64,000 bases of DNA from SZUA-442 sp963792405 (GTDB taxonomy: Bacteria > Actinomycetota > Acidimicrobiia > Spongiisociales > UBA5794), in NCBI GenBank assembly GCA_963792405.1, contig CAWBVU010000006.1, forward strand, positions 1,054,001 through 1,118,000. Reading direction: 5' to 3'. A model generated the notes under the pieces. It did not search any database. It was not told where the DNA came from and saw only the letters and a list, made by a program, of their open reading frames with translations. Numbering within the stretch: position 1 is the stretch's first letter; each line of letters opens with the position of its first letter. The position numbers and the translations under genes are program-made. Below, in pieces: positions 44,104-52,144 of the stretch.

Positions 44104-44109
44104 TAGCCT
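44104..44109 (+). promoter_or_regulatory. -10 box, leaderless promoter of the ydeI-like gene
   Basis: TAGCCT, six bases, then ATG 44116. Confidence 0.5.
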
Positions 44110-44115
44110 TCGTGC

Positions 44116-44724
44116 ATGGCATCCGTCGCCGATCTCCCCGATCCCGCCTCGCCAAACGGCAAGGACGTCCATACCCCCTCCAGCAGGGACTCGTGGCGCC
44201 GATGGCTCTCCGCCCATCACGACCGGGACGAAGGCCTCTGGGTTGTGTACCGGAAGAAGTCGAGCGGGCTCGACGGCCCGACCTATGACGATCTGGTCGA
44301 GGAGGCGCTGTGCTTCGGATGGATCGACAGCCAGGTCCGGCGCGTGGACGACGACCGGAGGATGCAGTGGTTCTCACCCCGACGGCGAGGTGGGCTGTGG
44401 TCCGCATCCAACAAGGCGCGGATCGAGCGGCTCGTCCGGGACGGCCTCATGACCGAGGCCGGCCAGGGAGTGATCGACACCGCGAAGGTCGATGGTTCGT
44501 GGTCGCAGACGGACGAGGTCGATGCCCTCATCATCCCGCCCGACCTCGAGCGGGCGTTCGACGCCAACCCGGCCGCAGCGGTCGCCTTCGCCTCACTCCC
44601 CGACTCGCTCAAGAGGCGCTACCTGTGGTGGATCCACGAGGCGAAGCGCACCGACACGAGGGACAGGCGAGTCGCGGAGACGGTGCGACGGGTTGTCGAG
44701 GAAGGGCCTGCAGGGACTCCGTGA
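44116..44724 (+). CDS. YdeI/OmpD-associated family protein
   Basis: 202 residues. The N-terminal block RDSWRRWLSAHHDRDEGLWVVYRKKSSG..TYDDLVEEALCFGWIDSQVRRVDDDR and the C-terminal helical ALPDSLKRRYLWWIHEAKR-type region fit the YdeI (bacteriocin-protection) family. A molecular role is not established. Divergent from icmF across 240 bases in which I see no other gene. Confidence 0.82.
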   Translation: MASVADLPDPASPNGKDVHTPSSRDSWRRWLSAHHDRDEGLWVVYRKKSSGLDGPTYDDLVEEALCFGWIDSQVRRVDDDRRMQWFSPRRRGGLWSASNKARIERLVRDGLMTEAGQGVIDTAKVDGSWSQTDEVDALIIPPDLERAFDANPAAAVAFASLPDSLKRRYLWWIHEAKRTDTRDRRVAETVRRVVEEGPAGTP

Positions 44725-44733
44725 GGGCACGAC

Positions 44734-44973
44734 TCACACCCGCGAGATGCTCCTGCCGGTGTACCAGCCCCCCACCACGATCACGGCATCGATGTCCACC
44801 ACGTCACCCGTGGCGAGACGACTGACCCGCTCGGCGAGCCCGGGGTCCGCCGATCCACCTTTGGCGGTGAAGACCACCGCGACCTCGTCGTCGCCCCCTG
44901 CGGGGATGCCGCGCACGATGACCTGATCCCCTTCATCGATCACCGACGCGACCGTGACCCTCGTCAACGCCAT
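44734..44973 (-). CDS. Small beta-rich protein, unrecognised
   Basis: 79 residues: TRVTVASVIDEGDQVIVRGIPAGGDDEVAVVFTAK then LATGDVVDIDAVIVVGGWY. Looks like a small beta-barrel (OB-like) but no family is recognised. The ATG at 44973 is set by TATCGT six bases upstream. Convergent with the ydeI-like gene. Confidence 0.55.
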   Translation of the reverse strand: MALTRVTVASVIDEGDQVIVRGIPAGGDDEVAVVFTAKGGSADPGLAERVSRLATGDVVDIDAVIVVGGWYTGRSISRV

Positions 44974-44979
44974 GGACCC

Positions 44980-44985
44980 ACGATA
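44980..44985 (-). promoter_or_regulatory. -10 box, leaderless promoter of the 79-residue protein gene
   Basis: TATCGT, six bases, then ATG 44973. Confidence 0.45.
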
Positions 44986-45071
44986 GGAGCTGAGCATGAT
45001 GGCGGCTTTCGGATGGTTCGTCCCCGGCACGCTGACCACCGGCCTGACGGCGGCGCTCACTGCAGGACCCG

Positions 45072-45548
45072 TCAGTGGGCCGTGGCAAAGATCGGGAACT
45101 CGACACGGGTGAGGAGGTCCTCGGGCGGAACGGCCTGCGGATCGTTGAGGTAGACCTCCCTCGGGGGGCCTGCGACTGCGTGGCCCTGCTCGGTGATCCA
45201 GTCGATGACCGCCTGGTAGGCGGGACCGATCTGGTCATACGGCCCCTGATGGAGGGTGGCTGCCATCGATCCACCGGCGAGTTCGCGGGTCGAGACCTCG
45301 GCGTCACTCGATAGGGTGCCGGCGACGGGCACACACACCTCGATGTCGCCCTCGGTGTGCTCGTCGATGACGTCGAGGTACACGGTCAGCGGCGGTCCGG
45401 ACGCCGTCACGGCCTGACCCGCCATCGCCGCCATGAGGGCACTGAAGCCCCGTCCGATGTCCTCCCCGATGTGTGCCAGGTCGGTGTGGATCCTGACCGA
45501 GGCGACTTTCACCGGTGCCTGGTCGATGATGCCGACGTCGTAGCCCAT
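45072..45548 (-). CDS. GyrI-like/AraC-effector-binding domain protein
   Basis: 158 residues forming a stand-alone effector-binding domain: VKVASVRIHTDLAHIGEDIGRGFSALMAAM, then DIEVCVPVAG, ATLHQGPYDQIGPAYQAVIDWITEQGHAVAGPPREVYLNDP and a closing VEFPI strand. Such proteins bind small hydrophobic ligands and some regulate or hydrolyse them. ATG 45548 has a GGGAGGG site. No DNA-binding part is attached. Confidence 0.82.
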   Translation of the reverse strand: MGYDVGIIDQAPVKVASVRIHTDLAHIGEDIGRGFSALMAAMAGQAVTASGPPLTVYLDVIDEHTEGDIEVCVPVAGTLSSDAEVSTRELAGGSMAATLHQGPYDQIGPAYQAVIDWITEQGHAVAGPPREVYLNDPQAVPPEDLLTRVEFPIFATAH

Positions 45549-45705
45549 CGTGTCCCTCCCGAAATCCGGAGAACGGGTCCGTCTGGTGTACCGCCCGCAG
45601 CCCGACGGCCGGCCCCATACACCGTGACATCATCTTCCCGACCATGCCGTGGGGTCAAGCGACGGCGGATCCGGGAGAGACGCTATCCCATGGCAGACGC
45701 GAAGG

Positions 45706-46206
45706 TCATGGCGCGGTCAGTCCGGCCGCAACCCGCAGCGCATGATCGTCGGTGGCTCCCGACGCCATCGCCGCAGCCTGTTGTTCGATGGTGAGCATCT
45801 CGACGATGCAGAACTCGTTGCCGAACGGGTCCTGCATCACGGCCCAGTCGATCGCCGGTGGCTCGTCCCCATAGGCACCCGGGCGCGGATACAGGCTCGG
45901 TGGCTTCTTGAGCGTGCCCCCGATCGCAAGTATGTCGCGGATGGCATTGTCCATGCCGTTGTTGGGCCAGATGTCGATGTGGACGCGATTGGCTTCATCG
46001 CGGCTCGGCGGGGTGAGCGCGACCGGGGCCCGCGTGGTGTCGTTGAGGATCATGTAGTTCTCCGATCCCGGATCGGTGAGGTATCCGAGCCAGCCGTGCC
46101 AGTCCTCCCGAGTGGTGGTCCAACCCAGGACCTCGGACCAGAAGTCGAAGCCCTTGTCGAGGTCGGTCACGTTGATGCACACGGATTTCCATCGCCCTAT
46201 CGCCAC
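45706..46206 (-). CDS. VOC-family (glyoxalase-like) protein, PadR neighbour
   Basis: 166 residues. KSVCINVTDLDKGFDFWSEVLGWTT opens the first module; VHIDIW and the closing AVMQDPFGNEFCIVEML complete the second. The GTG at 46206 is chosen because AAGGAG lies about seven bases upstream. It is divergent from padR across an 80-base region with a palindrome, so PadR probably regulates it. Substrate unknown. Confidence 0.8.
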   Translation of the reverse strand: MAIGRWKSVCINVTDLDKGFDFWSEVLGWTTTREDWHGWLGYLTDPGSENYMILNDTTRAPVALTPPSRDEANRVHIDIWPNNGMDNAIRDILAIGGTLKKPPSLYPRPGAYGDEPPAIDWAVMQDPFGNEFCIVEMLTIEQQAAAMASGATDDHALRVAAGLTAP

Positions 46207-46258
46207 GCGGCTCTCCTTCGGTCGCATTGGGGGACCGTCGGCGCAGGACGGTGCCAAC

Positions 46259-46275
46259 TACTCACATTGCGAGTA
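46259..46275. promoter_or_regulatory. Palindrome TACTC-N7-GAGTA, candidate PadR operator
   Basis: Perfect 5-bp arms at 46259-46263 and 46271-46275, overlapping the -10 box of padR by two bases. Placement fits autorepression. Classical PadR sites are ATGT-N8-ACAT, so this would be a variant. Confidence 0.4.
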
Positions 46276-46279
46276 TTCT
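46274..46279 (+). promoter_or_regulatory. -10 box, leaderless promoter of padR
   Basis: TATTCT, six bases, then ATG 46286. Confidence 0.5.
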
Positions 46280-46285
46280 GCCACG

Positions 46286-46972
46286 ATGGCATCTGCAACA
46301 CCAACCACGTATGGGCTTCTCGGCATGTTGGCCGTGCGATCGTGGACCGGATACGAGCTCACACAGCAACTCCGGCGTTCGCTCCGCTTCGTCTGGCCAT
46401 CATCGGAAGGACATCTGTATCGGGAGCAGAGGCGACTCGTCGACCTCGGATGGGCCACCGTGGAGCGGGAACAGGTCGCGGGCCGCACGAGAAATCGATA
46501 TCGCATCACCCCGCAGGGCAGGACGGCGCTGCGCACCTGGATGAGGACGGAACCCGAGGAACCACACTTCGAGATCGAGGGACTCCTCCGATTGTTCTAT
46601 GCCGATCTGGATACGCCCGGCGTGCTTGCAGGGGCGTTGCGCTCGACCGAGGCGTCGGCTCGCTCCATGCTCGACGACCTCGCAGGCTTCGCACGGGAAT
46701 ACCTCGAGGACGGAGGACCCCTGTGGATGCTCGATAACGGCGTCGGCGGTCCCGACGATCGGCGCGAGTTCCGAGGGCGCGTCATGTTCCCGGAGCGCAT
46801 CCATGCCGTGGCACTGGTCCTCGAGGCGACCACCGCACTGCTGATGGACCTCCGAGACTTCGCAGCCAACACGATCACCGAGGTCGAATCGTGGGACTCG
46901 ACCACCGACCCCGCCCTGGCCGCCGAGACACGCCAACGGTTGGAGCGGATCGTCGCCGGCATGGCATCGTGA
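46286..46972 (+). CDS. PadR-family transcriptional regulator
   Basis: 228 residues. N-terminal winged helix TTYGLLGMLAVRSWTGYELTQQLRRSLRFVWPSSEGHLYREQRRLVDLGWA with the RYRITPQGRTALRTWM wing. The C-terminal dimerisation domain (Vir_act_alpha_C type) follows. Start fixed by the leaderless spacing. Likely represses itself and the divergent VOC gene. Confidence 0.9.
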   Translation: MASATPTTYGLLGMLAVRSWTGYELTQQLRRSLRFVWPSSEGHLYREQRRLVDLGWATVEREQVAGRTRNRYRITPQGRTALRTWMRTEPEEPHFEIEGLLRLFYADLDTPGVLAGALRSTEASARSMLDDLAGFAREYLEDGGPLWMLDNGVGGPDDRREFRGRVMFPERIHAVALVLEATTALLMDLRDFAANTITEVESWDSTTDPALAAETRQRLERIVAGMAS

Positions 46973-47079
46973 CCGAAAGGCTGCGCACTCGATCCGGGAT
47001 CCGCGGTTCCGGACCTCCGCTCACCTCTTCCCGTGTCAAGGCCCTCTCAACGCTCGACCATGACGGCGAAGAGGACCTG

Positions 47080-47538
47080 CTACGTCGAGGCCAACGCCTT
47101 CGCTCGCTGCTCGATCTCGTCCTTCCACTTCGGCAGGCCCATCCGCCAGAACAGCATCAGCCCGCGCCGGGCGATTGGATTGACCACGGGGATGCGGTCC
47201 CTGAACTCGGGTTCAATCGTCATATCGGTGCCACCGTCGGCAGGCTCGAAGGTGATCGTCGATGTCACCGGGCCGCCAAGGAGCAGCGTCTCGGGTCCAC
47301 CTGAGAACTCCCATGTGAACCGCTTGCCGGGAACGTAGTCGGAATACGTGTACGACCCCCCCGGAAGGCGCATCCCCAACAGCCGGTAGAAGTAGCGAAG
47401 CTCGGTCCCCACGCCCTCGGGGGTCTCTTTCACCACTTCGACCTTCATGAACCGACCTTGCTGGGCCTCGGGATCGACCGCCACGGCGAACGCCGTCTCC
47501 GGAGGGACATCGAGGTGCAGCGTCTGGGTGTACGTCAT
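47080..47538 (-). CDS. SRPBCC (START-like) protein
   Basis: 152 residues. Polyketide-cyclase/START-like fold: TLHLDVPPETAFAVAVDPEAQQGRFMKVEVV at the start, KRFTWEFSGG and TSTITFEPADGGTDMTIEPEF in the sheet, and a long C-terminal helix (WKDEIEQRAKALA). Binds a hydrophobic ligand; function unknown. The ATG at 47538 follows GGAGGTGTG. A TACGAT hexamer about 28 bases further upstream could be its -10. Confidence 0.8.
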   Translation of the reverse strand: MTYTQTLHLDVPPETAFAVAVDPEAQQGRFMKVEVVKETPEGVGTELRYFYRLLGMRLPGGSYTYSDYVPGKRFTWEFSGGPETLLLGGPVTSTITFEPADGGTDMTIEPEFRDRIPVVNPIARRGLMLFWRMGLPKWKDEIEQRAKALAST

Positions 47539-47758
47539 GGGCACACCTCCTCCTCTACGCCAATCGTACGTCCTGCCTTGCCTGCCGGGTAGTGGCCAGA
47601 TGGTGGGATCACACACCTGATCAAGGGGAGGACGCACGCAGGAGTATCTGGATAGTGGAGAGGCGTCGGCAGCGTCCCGGGGCCTCTCGCATCATCCCGC
47701 GCGTGCAGCGCTCGCGATCGGACCAGGGGCCTCGAAGCTGGCGCCGACAAGCGCACCA

Positions 47759-48169
47759 TCAACAGCCGGCTAGGCACGTCATGAGGAACAGCGACGACAG
47801 GCGAGCATCGGGCGGGACACCCTGGAGGGCCGAGAACGCGGCCAGCGATGCAGCGCTGGTGGTCGTGATCACCATCAGCTTCGTGCTCGCCGTCAAGCCC
47901 CCCACGATCGGCCCAGCGAAGCTGGCGTGGAGTCCGTCGATCGGATCCACGCCCACGATGGCGGCTGCGGCCATCCCATCCGGGATTGCCGCAGCAGTGC
48001 GTGGCGCGGCTGCGATCGCGGAACGCCTCAGGGTTCCCCGCCGGGGCCTGATCCCCGTCCACCACCTGCGGAATCTGGACACGACCTGGCTCGCTCCGAG
48101 CCTGTTGGGCAGCGTCGTACGAAGTCTCGCCGGTGAATTACTGTCTCCCTGAGATTCCCACATTGCCAT
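47759..48169 (-). pseudogene. Truncated SulP-family anion permease (N-terminal remnant)
   Basis: About 135 codons. The middle resembles the first transmembrane part of SulP sulfate permeases: IPDGMAAAAIVGVDPIDGLHASFAGPIVGG, KLMVITTTSAASLAAFSAL and LSSLFLMTCLAG. The frame then stops after a Cys, whereas SulP proteins run 500 or more residues. I find no continuation in the next 200 bases in any frame. Divergent from the alkyl sulfatase gene, nine bases apart. Family match is from motif memory only. Confidence 0.55.
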
Positions 48170-48178
48170 AGGAGCAGC

Positions 48179-50110
48179 ATGTCGGAGTACGCCCATTTCC
48201 AGCCAAACGGTGGGGAGCCGTCCGCGTTCACCCGCGCATTTCAGGAGGAGCAACGTCGCAGCCTGCCTTTCGCCGACGACCGCGATTTCGAGGAGGCTCG
48301 GCGGGGATTCATCGCGAGACCCGACTACGACAAGATCATGGCCGACGCTGGCAATGTGGCGTGGGACATGGGCCGCTACGAGTTCCTGCTCGAGGGTCAG
48401 GACTTCGACTCGATCCATCCCTCACTGCAACGACAAGCGATCCTCAATATGGCCTATGGCGTCTATGAGGTGATCGATGGCATCTACCAGGTCCGCGGCT
48501 TCGACCTCGCCAACCTCACGTTTGTGCGGGGAGCGGCGGGATGGATCGTATTCGACACCGGCACGACCGTCGAGACGGCACGAGCTGCTCACGCCCTTGT
48601 CAGGCAGCACGTGGAGGATCTGCCGGTCAGCGCCGTGATCCACTCTCACTCGCACATCGACCACTTCGGCGGCGTGCGCGGGCTCATCGACGAGGCCGAC
48701 GTCCGGACCGGGACAGTACCCGTCATCGTCCCGGAGGGATTCATGGAACATGCGGTCTCCGAGAACGTGTACGCCGGCAATGCGATGCTGCGGCGTGCCT
48801 TCTTCCAGTACGGCGGGCTCCTGCCCGCAAGCCCTTACGGCCACGTCGACCAGGCGATCGGCAAGAACACCGCCGCAGGGCGACCGAGCCTGATCCAACC
48901 CTCGCTCGTGATCACCGAGGATGTCGAGCACCACACGGTCGACGGCATCCCAATGGTCTTCCACAACACGCCGGGCACCGAGGCGCCCGCCGAGATGAAC
49001 ACCTACCTACCAGACAAGAAGGCGTTCTGGGCGGCGGAGAATATCGTCGGCACCATCCACAACATCTACACGTTGCGTGGAGCGCTCGTGCGCGATGCGC
49101 TCGTGTGGTCGAAGAAGATCGGTGAGGCACTCCATCTCTTCGGAAGGGACGCAGATGTGATGTTTGCCTCCCACAGTTGGCCCCGGTGGGGGAACGACCG
49201 GATCCAGGAGGTGATGCGCACCCAGCGCGATGCCTACGCGCATCTCAACAACCACGTGCTGCACCTCGCCAACCAGGGCGTGACGATCAACGAGATCCAC
49301 AACGTGTACCGCCAGCCGGAATCACTGACGAAGCACTGGGCGGCGCATTCCTATCACGGCTCAGAGGAACACAACTCGCGCGCCGTGATCAACCGGTACC
49401 TCGGATATTGGGATGCCAATCCCACGACCCTGATCCCACTGTCGCCGAAGGATTCGGCCCCGCTCTACGTCGAGATGATGGGTGGTTCCGAACCGATCCT
49501 GACGAAGGGTCGGGCGCTCCACGACGAGGGCCGGTACCGGGAAGCGCAAGAGATTCTCAACAAGCTCGTGTATGCCGAGCCCCACAACGTCGATGCCAAG
49601 CAGCTGCTCGCCGACGTCTTCGAACAGCTCGGCTACCAGCAGGAAAGCCCCAGCGTGCGCAATAGCTTCCTCGCTGCCGCGCTCGAACTGCGCACCGGCA
49701 TCCCCGAAGGAACCGTGCCAGCCGTGTCGTCCCCCGATGTACTGCGTGCGCTCACCACCGAGATGTTCTTCGATTATCTCGCCATCCGGATGGACGGCTC
49801 CAAGGTCGAGGATGTCGCTTTCGTCGCCAACATCCGTCATCCCGACACCGGGGAGGAACTCGTGGTTGAGCTTTCCAATGCGACGCTGACCACCCAGATG
49901 GGGTTCCAATCGGATGACGCCACGGTCACGATCGTCGTCGATCGTGCCGACTTCGAACAGGTGATGCTCGGCCAGCGCTCATTCGAGGAGCTGATCGAAT
50001 CAGGCGCCAGCGACGTGGATGGTGATCTCGGCGGCCTCCACAGGATGCTGGCATCGCTGGTGGAGTTCGACCTGCTGTTCGAACTGCTCCCCGGGACCGC
50101 AGCGACGTGA
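48179..50110 (+). CDS. Alkyl sulfatase (SdsA1-like, metallo-beta-lactamase fold)
   Basis: 643 residues, normal for the family. Hydrolyses primary alkyl sulfates such as dodecyl sulfate to alcohol plus sulfate. The zinc motif HSHSHIDHFGG (about residues 158-168) is intact. Family blocks are VSENVYAGNAMLRRAFFQYGGLLP, FWAAENIVGTIHNIYTLRGALVRD and HSWPRWGNDRIQEVMRTQRD. The C-terminal dimerisation and SCP2-like domains (EILNKLVYAEPHNVDAKQLLADVFEQLGYQ) follow. No signal peptide, so probably cytoplasmic here. ATG at 48179 with GGAG upstream. Next to a SulP remnant, which fits sulfate scavenging. Confidence 0.92.
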   Translation: MSEYAHFQPNGGEPSAFTRAFQEEQRRSLPFADDRDFEEARRGFIARPDYDKIMADAGNVAWDMGRYEFLLEGQDFDSIHPSLQRQAILNMAYGVYEVIDGIYQVRGFDLANLTFVRGAAGWIVFDTGTTVETARAAHALVRQHVEDLPVSAVIHSHSHIDHFGGVRGLIDEADVRTGTVPVIVPEGFMEHAVSENVYAGNAMLRRAFFQYGGLLPASPYGHVDQAIGKNTAAGRPSLIQPSLVITEDVEHHTVDGIPMVFHNTPGTEAPAEMNTYLPDKKAFWAAENIVGTIHNIYTLRGALVRDALVWSKKIGEALHLFGRDADVMFASHSWPRWGNDRIQEVMRTQRDAYAHLNNHVLHLANQGVTINEIHNVYRQPESLTKHWAAHSYHGSEEHNSRAVINRYLGYWDANPTTLIPLSPKDSAPLYVEMMGGSEPILTKGRALHDEGRYREAQEILNKLVYAEPHNVDAKQLLADVFEQLGYQQESPSVRNSFLAAALELRTGIPEGTVPAVSSPDVLRALTTEMFFDYLAIRMDGSKVEDVAFVANIRHPDTGEELVVELSNATLTTQMGFQSDDATVTIVVDRADFEQVMLGQRSFEELIESGASDVDGDLGGLHRMLASLVEFDLLFELLPGTAAT

Positions 50111-50162
50111 CGTTCCACCGAGAGGTCGGGCCGACCGGTGGACGGATGAGGTAGCAAGGAAC

Positions 50163-50843
50163 ATGGCAGGCGAGTTGAGCATCGACCCAGCACGATTGCG
50201 TACACCCCGAGCGGCGGCCGTCGCCGGGATTGTGTTTGCCCTCCTGCTTGGGACATCGTTCGTGATGCTCCGGCTCGCTATTCCTTCCGCTCCGACCGAC
50301 AATGGGGAGTGGATCGAGGAGAACGCTGCCACCGTCGCCGGGGCCCTTGGTCTCATCTCTTTCGCAGGTATCGCGTTCCTGTGGTTCATGGGCGTGGTTC
50401 GCGACCGAATCGGGAGGAGTGAGGACCAGTTCTTCTCGACCGTGTTCTTTGGGAGCGGACTGTTGTTCGTGGCCCTCATGTTCGTCTCGGCGGCCATCGG
50501 GTCGGCGATGCTGGCGTCATACGGGACTCGTCCCGACGAGATCGGCGACAGCAACGTCTACCGTTTCGCTCGTGACCTGATGTATCGGTCGACCAACACG
50601 TACGGGATGCGCATGGCGTCGGTATTCATGATCTCTCTCGGCACCATCTGGGTCCGGACGCGAACGATGCCGCGGTGGCTGGCCATCGTGACGTACGCCG
50701 CGGCAACCGTACTGCTTGTCACACTCTCGTTGAGCCTGTGGGTGGCGCTCGTCTTCCCCGGCTGGGTCCTCCTCATCTCCTTATACATCCTTGTCACCGG
50801 CATGCGCCCGCTCGATGCGGCGATGCCAGAGGAAGCAGGATGA
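50163..50843 (+). CDS. Polytopic membrane protein, unrecognised
   Basis: 226 residues, about five to six hydrophobic helices (AAAVAGIVFALLLGTSFVMLRL, ATVAGALGLISFAGIAFLWFMGVV, VFFGSGLLFVALMFVSAAIGSAML, LAIVTYAAATVLLVTLSLSLWVALVF and others). ATG 50163 follows AAGGA. Same strand as the sulfatase, 52 bases apart, so possibly cotranscribed. Function unknown. Confidence 0.7.
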   Translation: MAGELSIDPARLRTPRAAAVAGIVFALLLGTSFVMLRLAIPSAPTDNGEWIEENAATVAGALGLISFAGIAFLWFMGVVRDRIGRSEDQFFSTVFFGSGLLFVALMFVSAAIGSAMLASYGTRPDEIGDSNVYRFARDLMYRSTNTYGMRMASVFMISLGTIWVRTRTMPRWLAIVTYAAATVLLVTLSLSLWVALVFPGWVLLISLYILVTGMRPLDAAMPEEAG

Positions 50844-51193
50844 CCAGGTCAGCGGACCTACAGGTCATGTCAGGGCGATGCGGAGGCGGATCTCGATCGG
50901 CCACGGCCTCGTGACCGTGGAGAACGCGTTCGAGCTCTTGTGGCTGTTCGCGATCTGGAGTTGCCCCGTTTCGGTGGACTCGAGTCTCTTCGACCGATGG
51001 TCGCCAGCTGAGGTTCAGGAGTTCGTCGGCACCACGATCCGCGGGTCACGCCCGCCGTCTACACGCTCGAGGGCGGTGCTCTACGGACCCCGTCGGCGCC
51101 TATCCGGTGGGGTGGACAGGAAACGGGAGACGCCACCTCTCGAGGTGACGTTGCTCAGTGGGCTCCGCAGATGCTGTCGACGCTTCCGGATCG
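50844..51193. other. 350-base stretch without a convincing gene
   Basis: Open frames exist but lack start signals and family resemblance. One plus-strand frame ends in GVAGLEPATSAL, the familiar false translation of a tRNA complement. The only structure seen is a terminator-like hairpin at 51121-51150. Confidence 0.5.
51121..51150 (-). terminator. Candidate terminator downstream of tRNA-Val
   Basis: On the minus strand CGTCACCT, loop CGAG, AGGTGGCG (one G-U pair) is followed by TCTCCCGTTT. The U-tract is weak. It begins about 44 bases after the tRNA 3' end. Confidence 0.4.
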
Positions 51194-51267
51194 TGGGCGT
51201 TGCAGGGCTCGAACCTGCGACCTCTGCCTTGTAAGGGCAGCGCTCTGGCCATCTGAGCTAAACGCCC
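51194..51267 (-). tRNA. tRNA-Val (anticodon UAC)
   Basis: 74 bases folding as a cloverleaf. The acceptor stem GGGCGTT pairs with AACGCCC, discriminator A. D-arm TAGCTCAG...; anticodon stem-loop CTGCC-CTTACAA-GGCAG with anticodon TAC. T-arm GCAGG-TTCGAAC-CCTGC. CCA is not encoded and must be added after transcription. It stands alone, with no other tRNA in the window. Confidence 0.95.
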
Positions 51268-51277
51268 GGGATCGGGG

Positions 51278-51283
51278 ATGGTA
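51278..51283 (-). promoter_or_regulatory. Candidate -10 box for tRNA-Val
   Basis: TACCAT on the minus strand, ten bases before the mature tRNA 5' end. A -35 box is not clear. Confidence 0.35.
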
Positions 51284-51309
51284 GGTGGCGGGGATCCGAA
51301 AGGACAGGC

Positions 51310-52089
51310 TCAGCGGATCGCCAACGTCGTGCCGGCCTTGGTGGTGCGGAGCTGGCCGCTGCGCTGGACGAAGCTCACGCCCTCGACGATCGAGTTGGTG
51401 TTGGTGCATCCACCTGCGGCGTGCGGTTGGTAGTCGGCTCGCATCCGTGACACCGCTCGCACCTCGCCCGCGTCGTTCACGACCGTGGCGTTCGACCACT
51501 TCGCCTCGAACCGGGGGGCGTCACATGGAGCAAACGACTCCACCCACACGACCGGTGCGCGAAGGAACGCTCCCTCGGTGTAGAGATCGCGCACGGTGAC
51601 GTACTCCCCGGTCACCAGGTCCGCGACGGTGCCGCGCCACGGGAACCGGGCGCCGTCGAACGGCTCATTCCCGATCCGTTCCACCGTCAGCTGGTACGGG
51701 CGACCTCCCACCCATGGGAAGTCCCTGGTGTTCGGGTCGTCCTGGGCCGACGGGAGCGCGGAATTGCTGCCCTCGAGGATCGTCCCCGCAGCGTCGTATC
51801 CGCCCCAATTCACTGCAGACTGCCTGGGGAAGCCGGGGTGGTGCTGGAGGCCGAGGTGGGCCCCACCCGCGTTCGGCTTGATGAAGGCGACCTGGAGGGC
51901 GAAGAACACGAGACGGTCGAGGTCGGGGCGGCGACTGACGTCGAGGGTGACACTGGCCGCGGTCAGGCGCTCGCCGAACGGCAGGTCCCACCAAAGATGG
52001 AAGGACGACGCACCGGTCGCACTCGCAGGCGCGCCACTGACGCGCTCGCGCACACCGGGCGACATGAGATTCCTGACCCAGTCGCGCAT
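51310..52089 (-). CDS. Beta-rich protein, possibly DUF3472-like
   Basis: 259 residues. Segments FHLWWDLPFGERLTAASVTLDVSRR, AFIKPNAGGAHLGLQHHPGFPRQSAVNWGGYDAAG and RPYQLTVER suggest a jelly-roll, lectin-like fold; resemblance to DUF3472 is loose. No signal peptide. The ATG at 52089 lies six bases after TAGGGT. Divergent from the DUF454 gene across only 55 bases. Confidence 0.55.
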   Translation of the reverse strand: MRDWVRNLMSPGVRERVSGAPASATGASSFHLWWDLPFGERLTAASVTLDVSRRPDLDRLVFFALQVAFIKPNAGGAHLGLQHHPGFPRQSAVNWGGYDAAGTILEGSNSALPSAQDDPNTRDFPWVGGRPYQLTVERIGNEPFDGARFPWRGTVADLVTGEYVTVRDLYTEGAFLRAPVVWVESFAPCDAPRFEAKWSNATVVNDAGEVRAVSRMRADYQPHAAGGCTNTNSIVEGVSFVQRSGQLRTTKAGTTLAIR

Positions 52090-52095
52090 GGATCA

Positions 52096-52101
52096 ACCCT
52101 A
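52096..52101 (-). promoter_or_regulatory. -10 box, leaderless promoter of the DUF3472-like gene
   Basis: TAGGGT, six bases, then ATG 52089. Back-to-back with the box at 52133. Confidence 0.5.
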
Positions 52102-52132
52102 CTTCCGACACCCTGTCGGTGGAAGCACTCCG

Positions 52133-52138
52133 TAATGT
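52133..52138 (+). promoter_or_regulatory. -10 box, leaderless promoter of the DUF454 gene
   Basis: TAATGT, six bases, then ATG 52145. Only 31 bases separate it from the divergent -10 box, so the two polymerase sites must overlap. Confidence 0.5.
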
Positions 52139-52144
52139 CCATGT

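Noticed and set aside
47592..48152. 186-codon plus-strand frame across the SulP remnant
   Set aside because: The minus-strand translation has recognisable SulP-like segments; the plus frame has none and no start signal.
50791..51234. Plus-strand frame ending in GVAGLEPATSAL before the tRNA
   Set aside because: That ending is the well-known false translation of a tRNA complement; the frame runs into tRNA-Val and has no other support.
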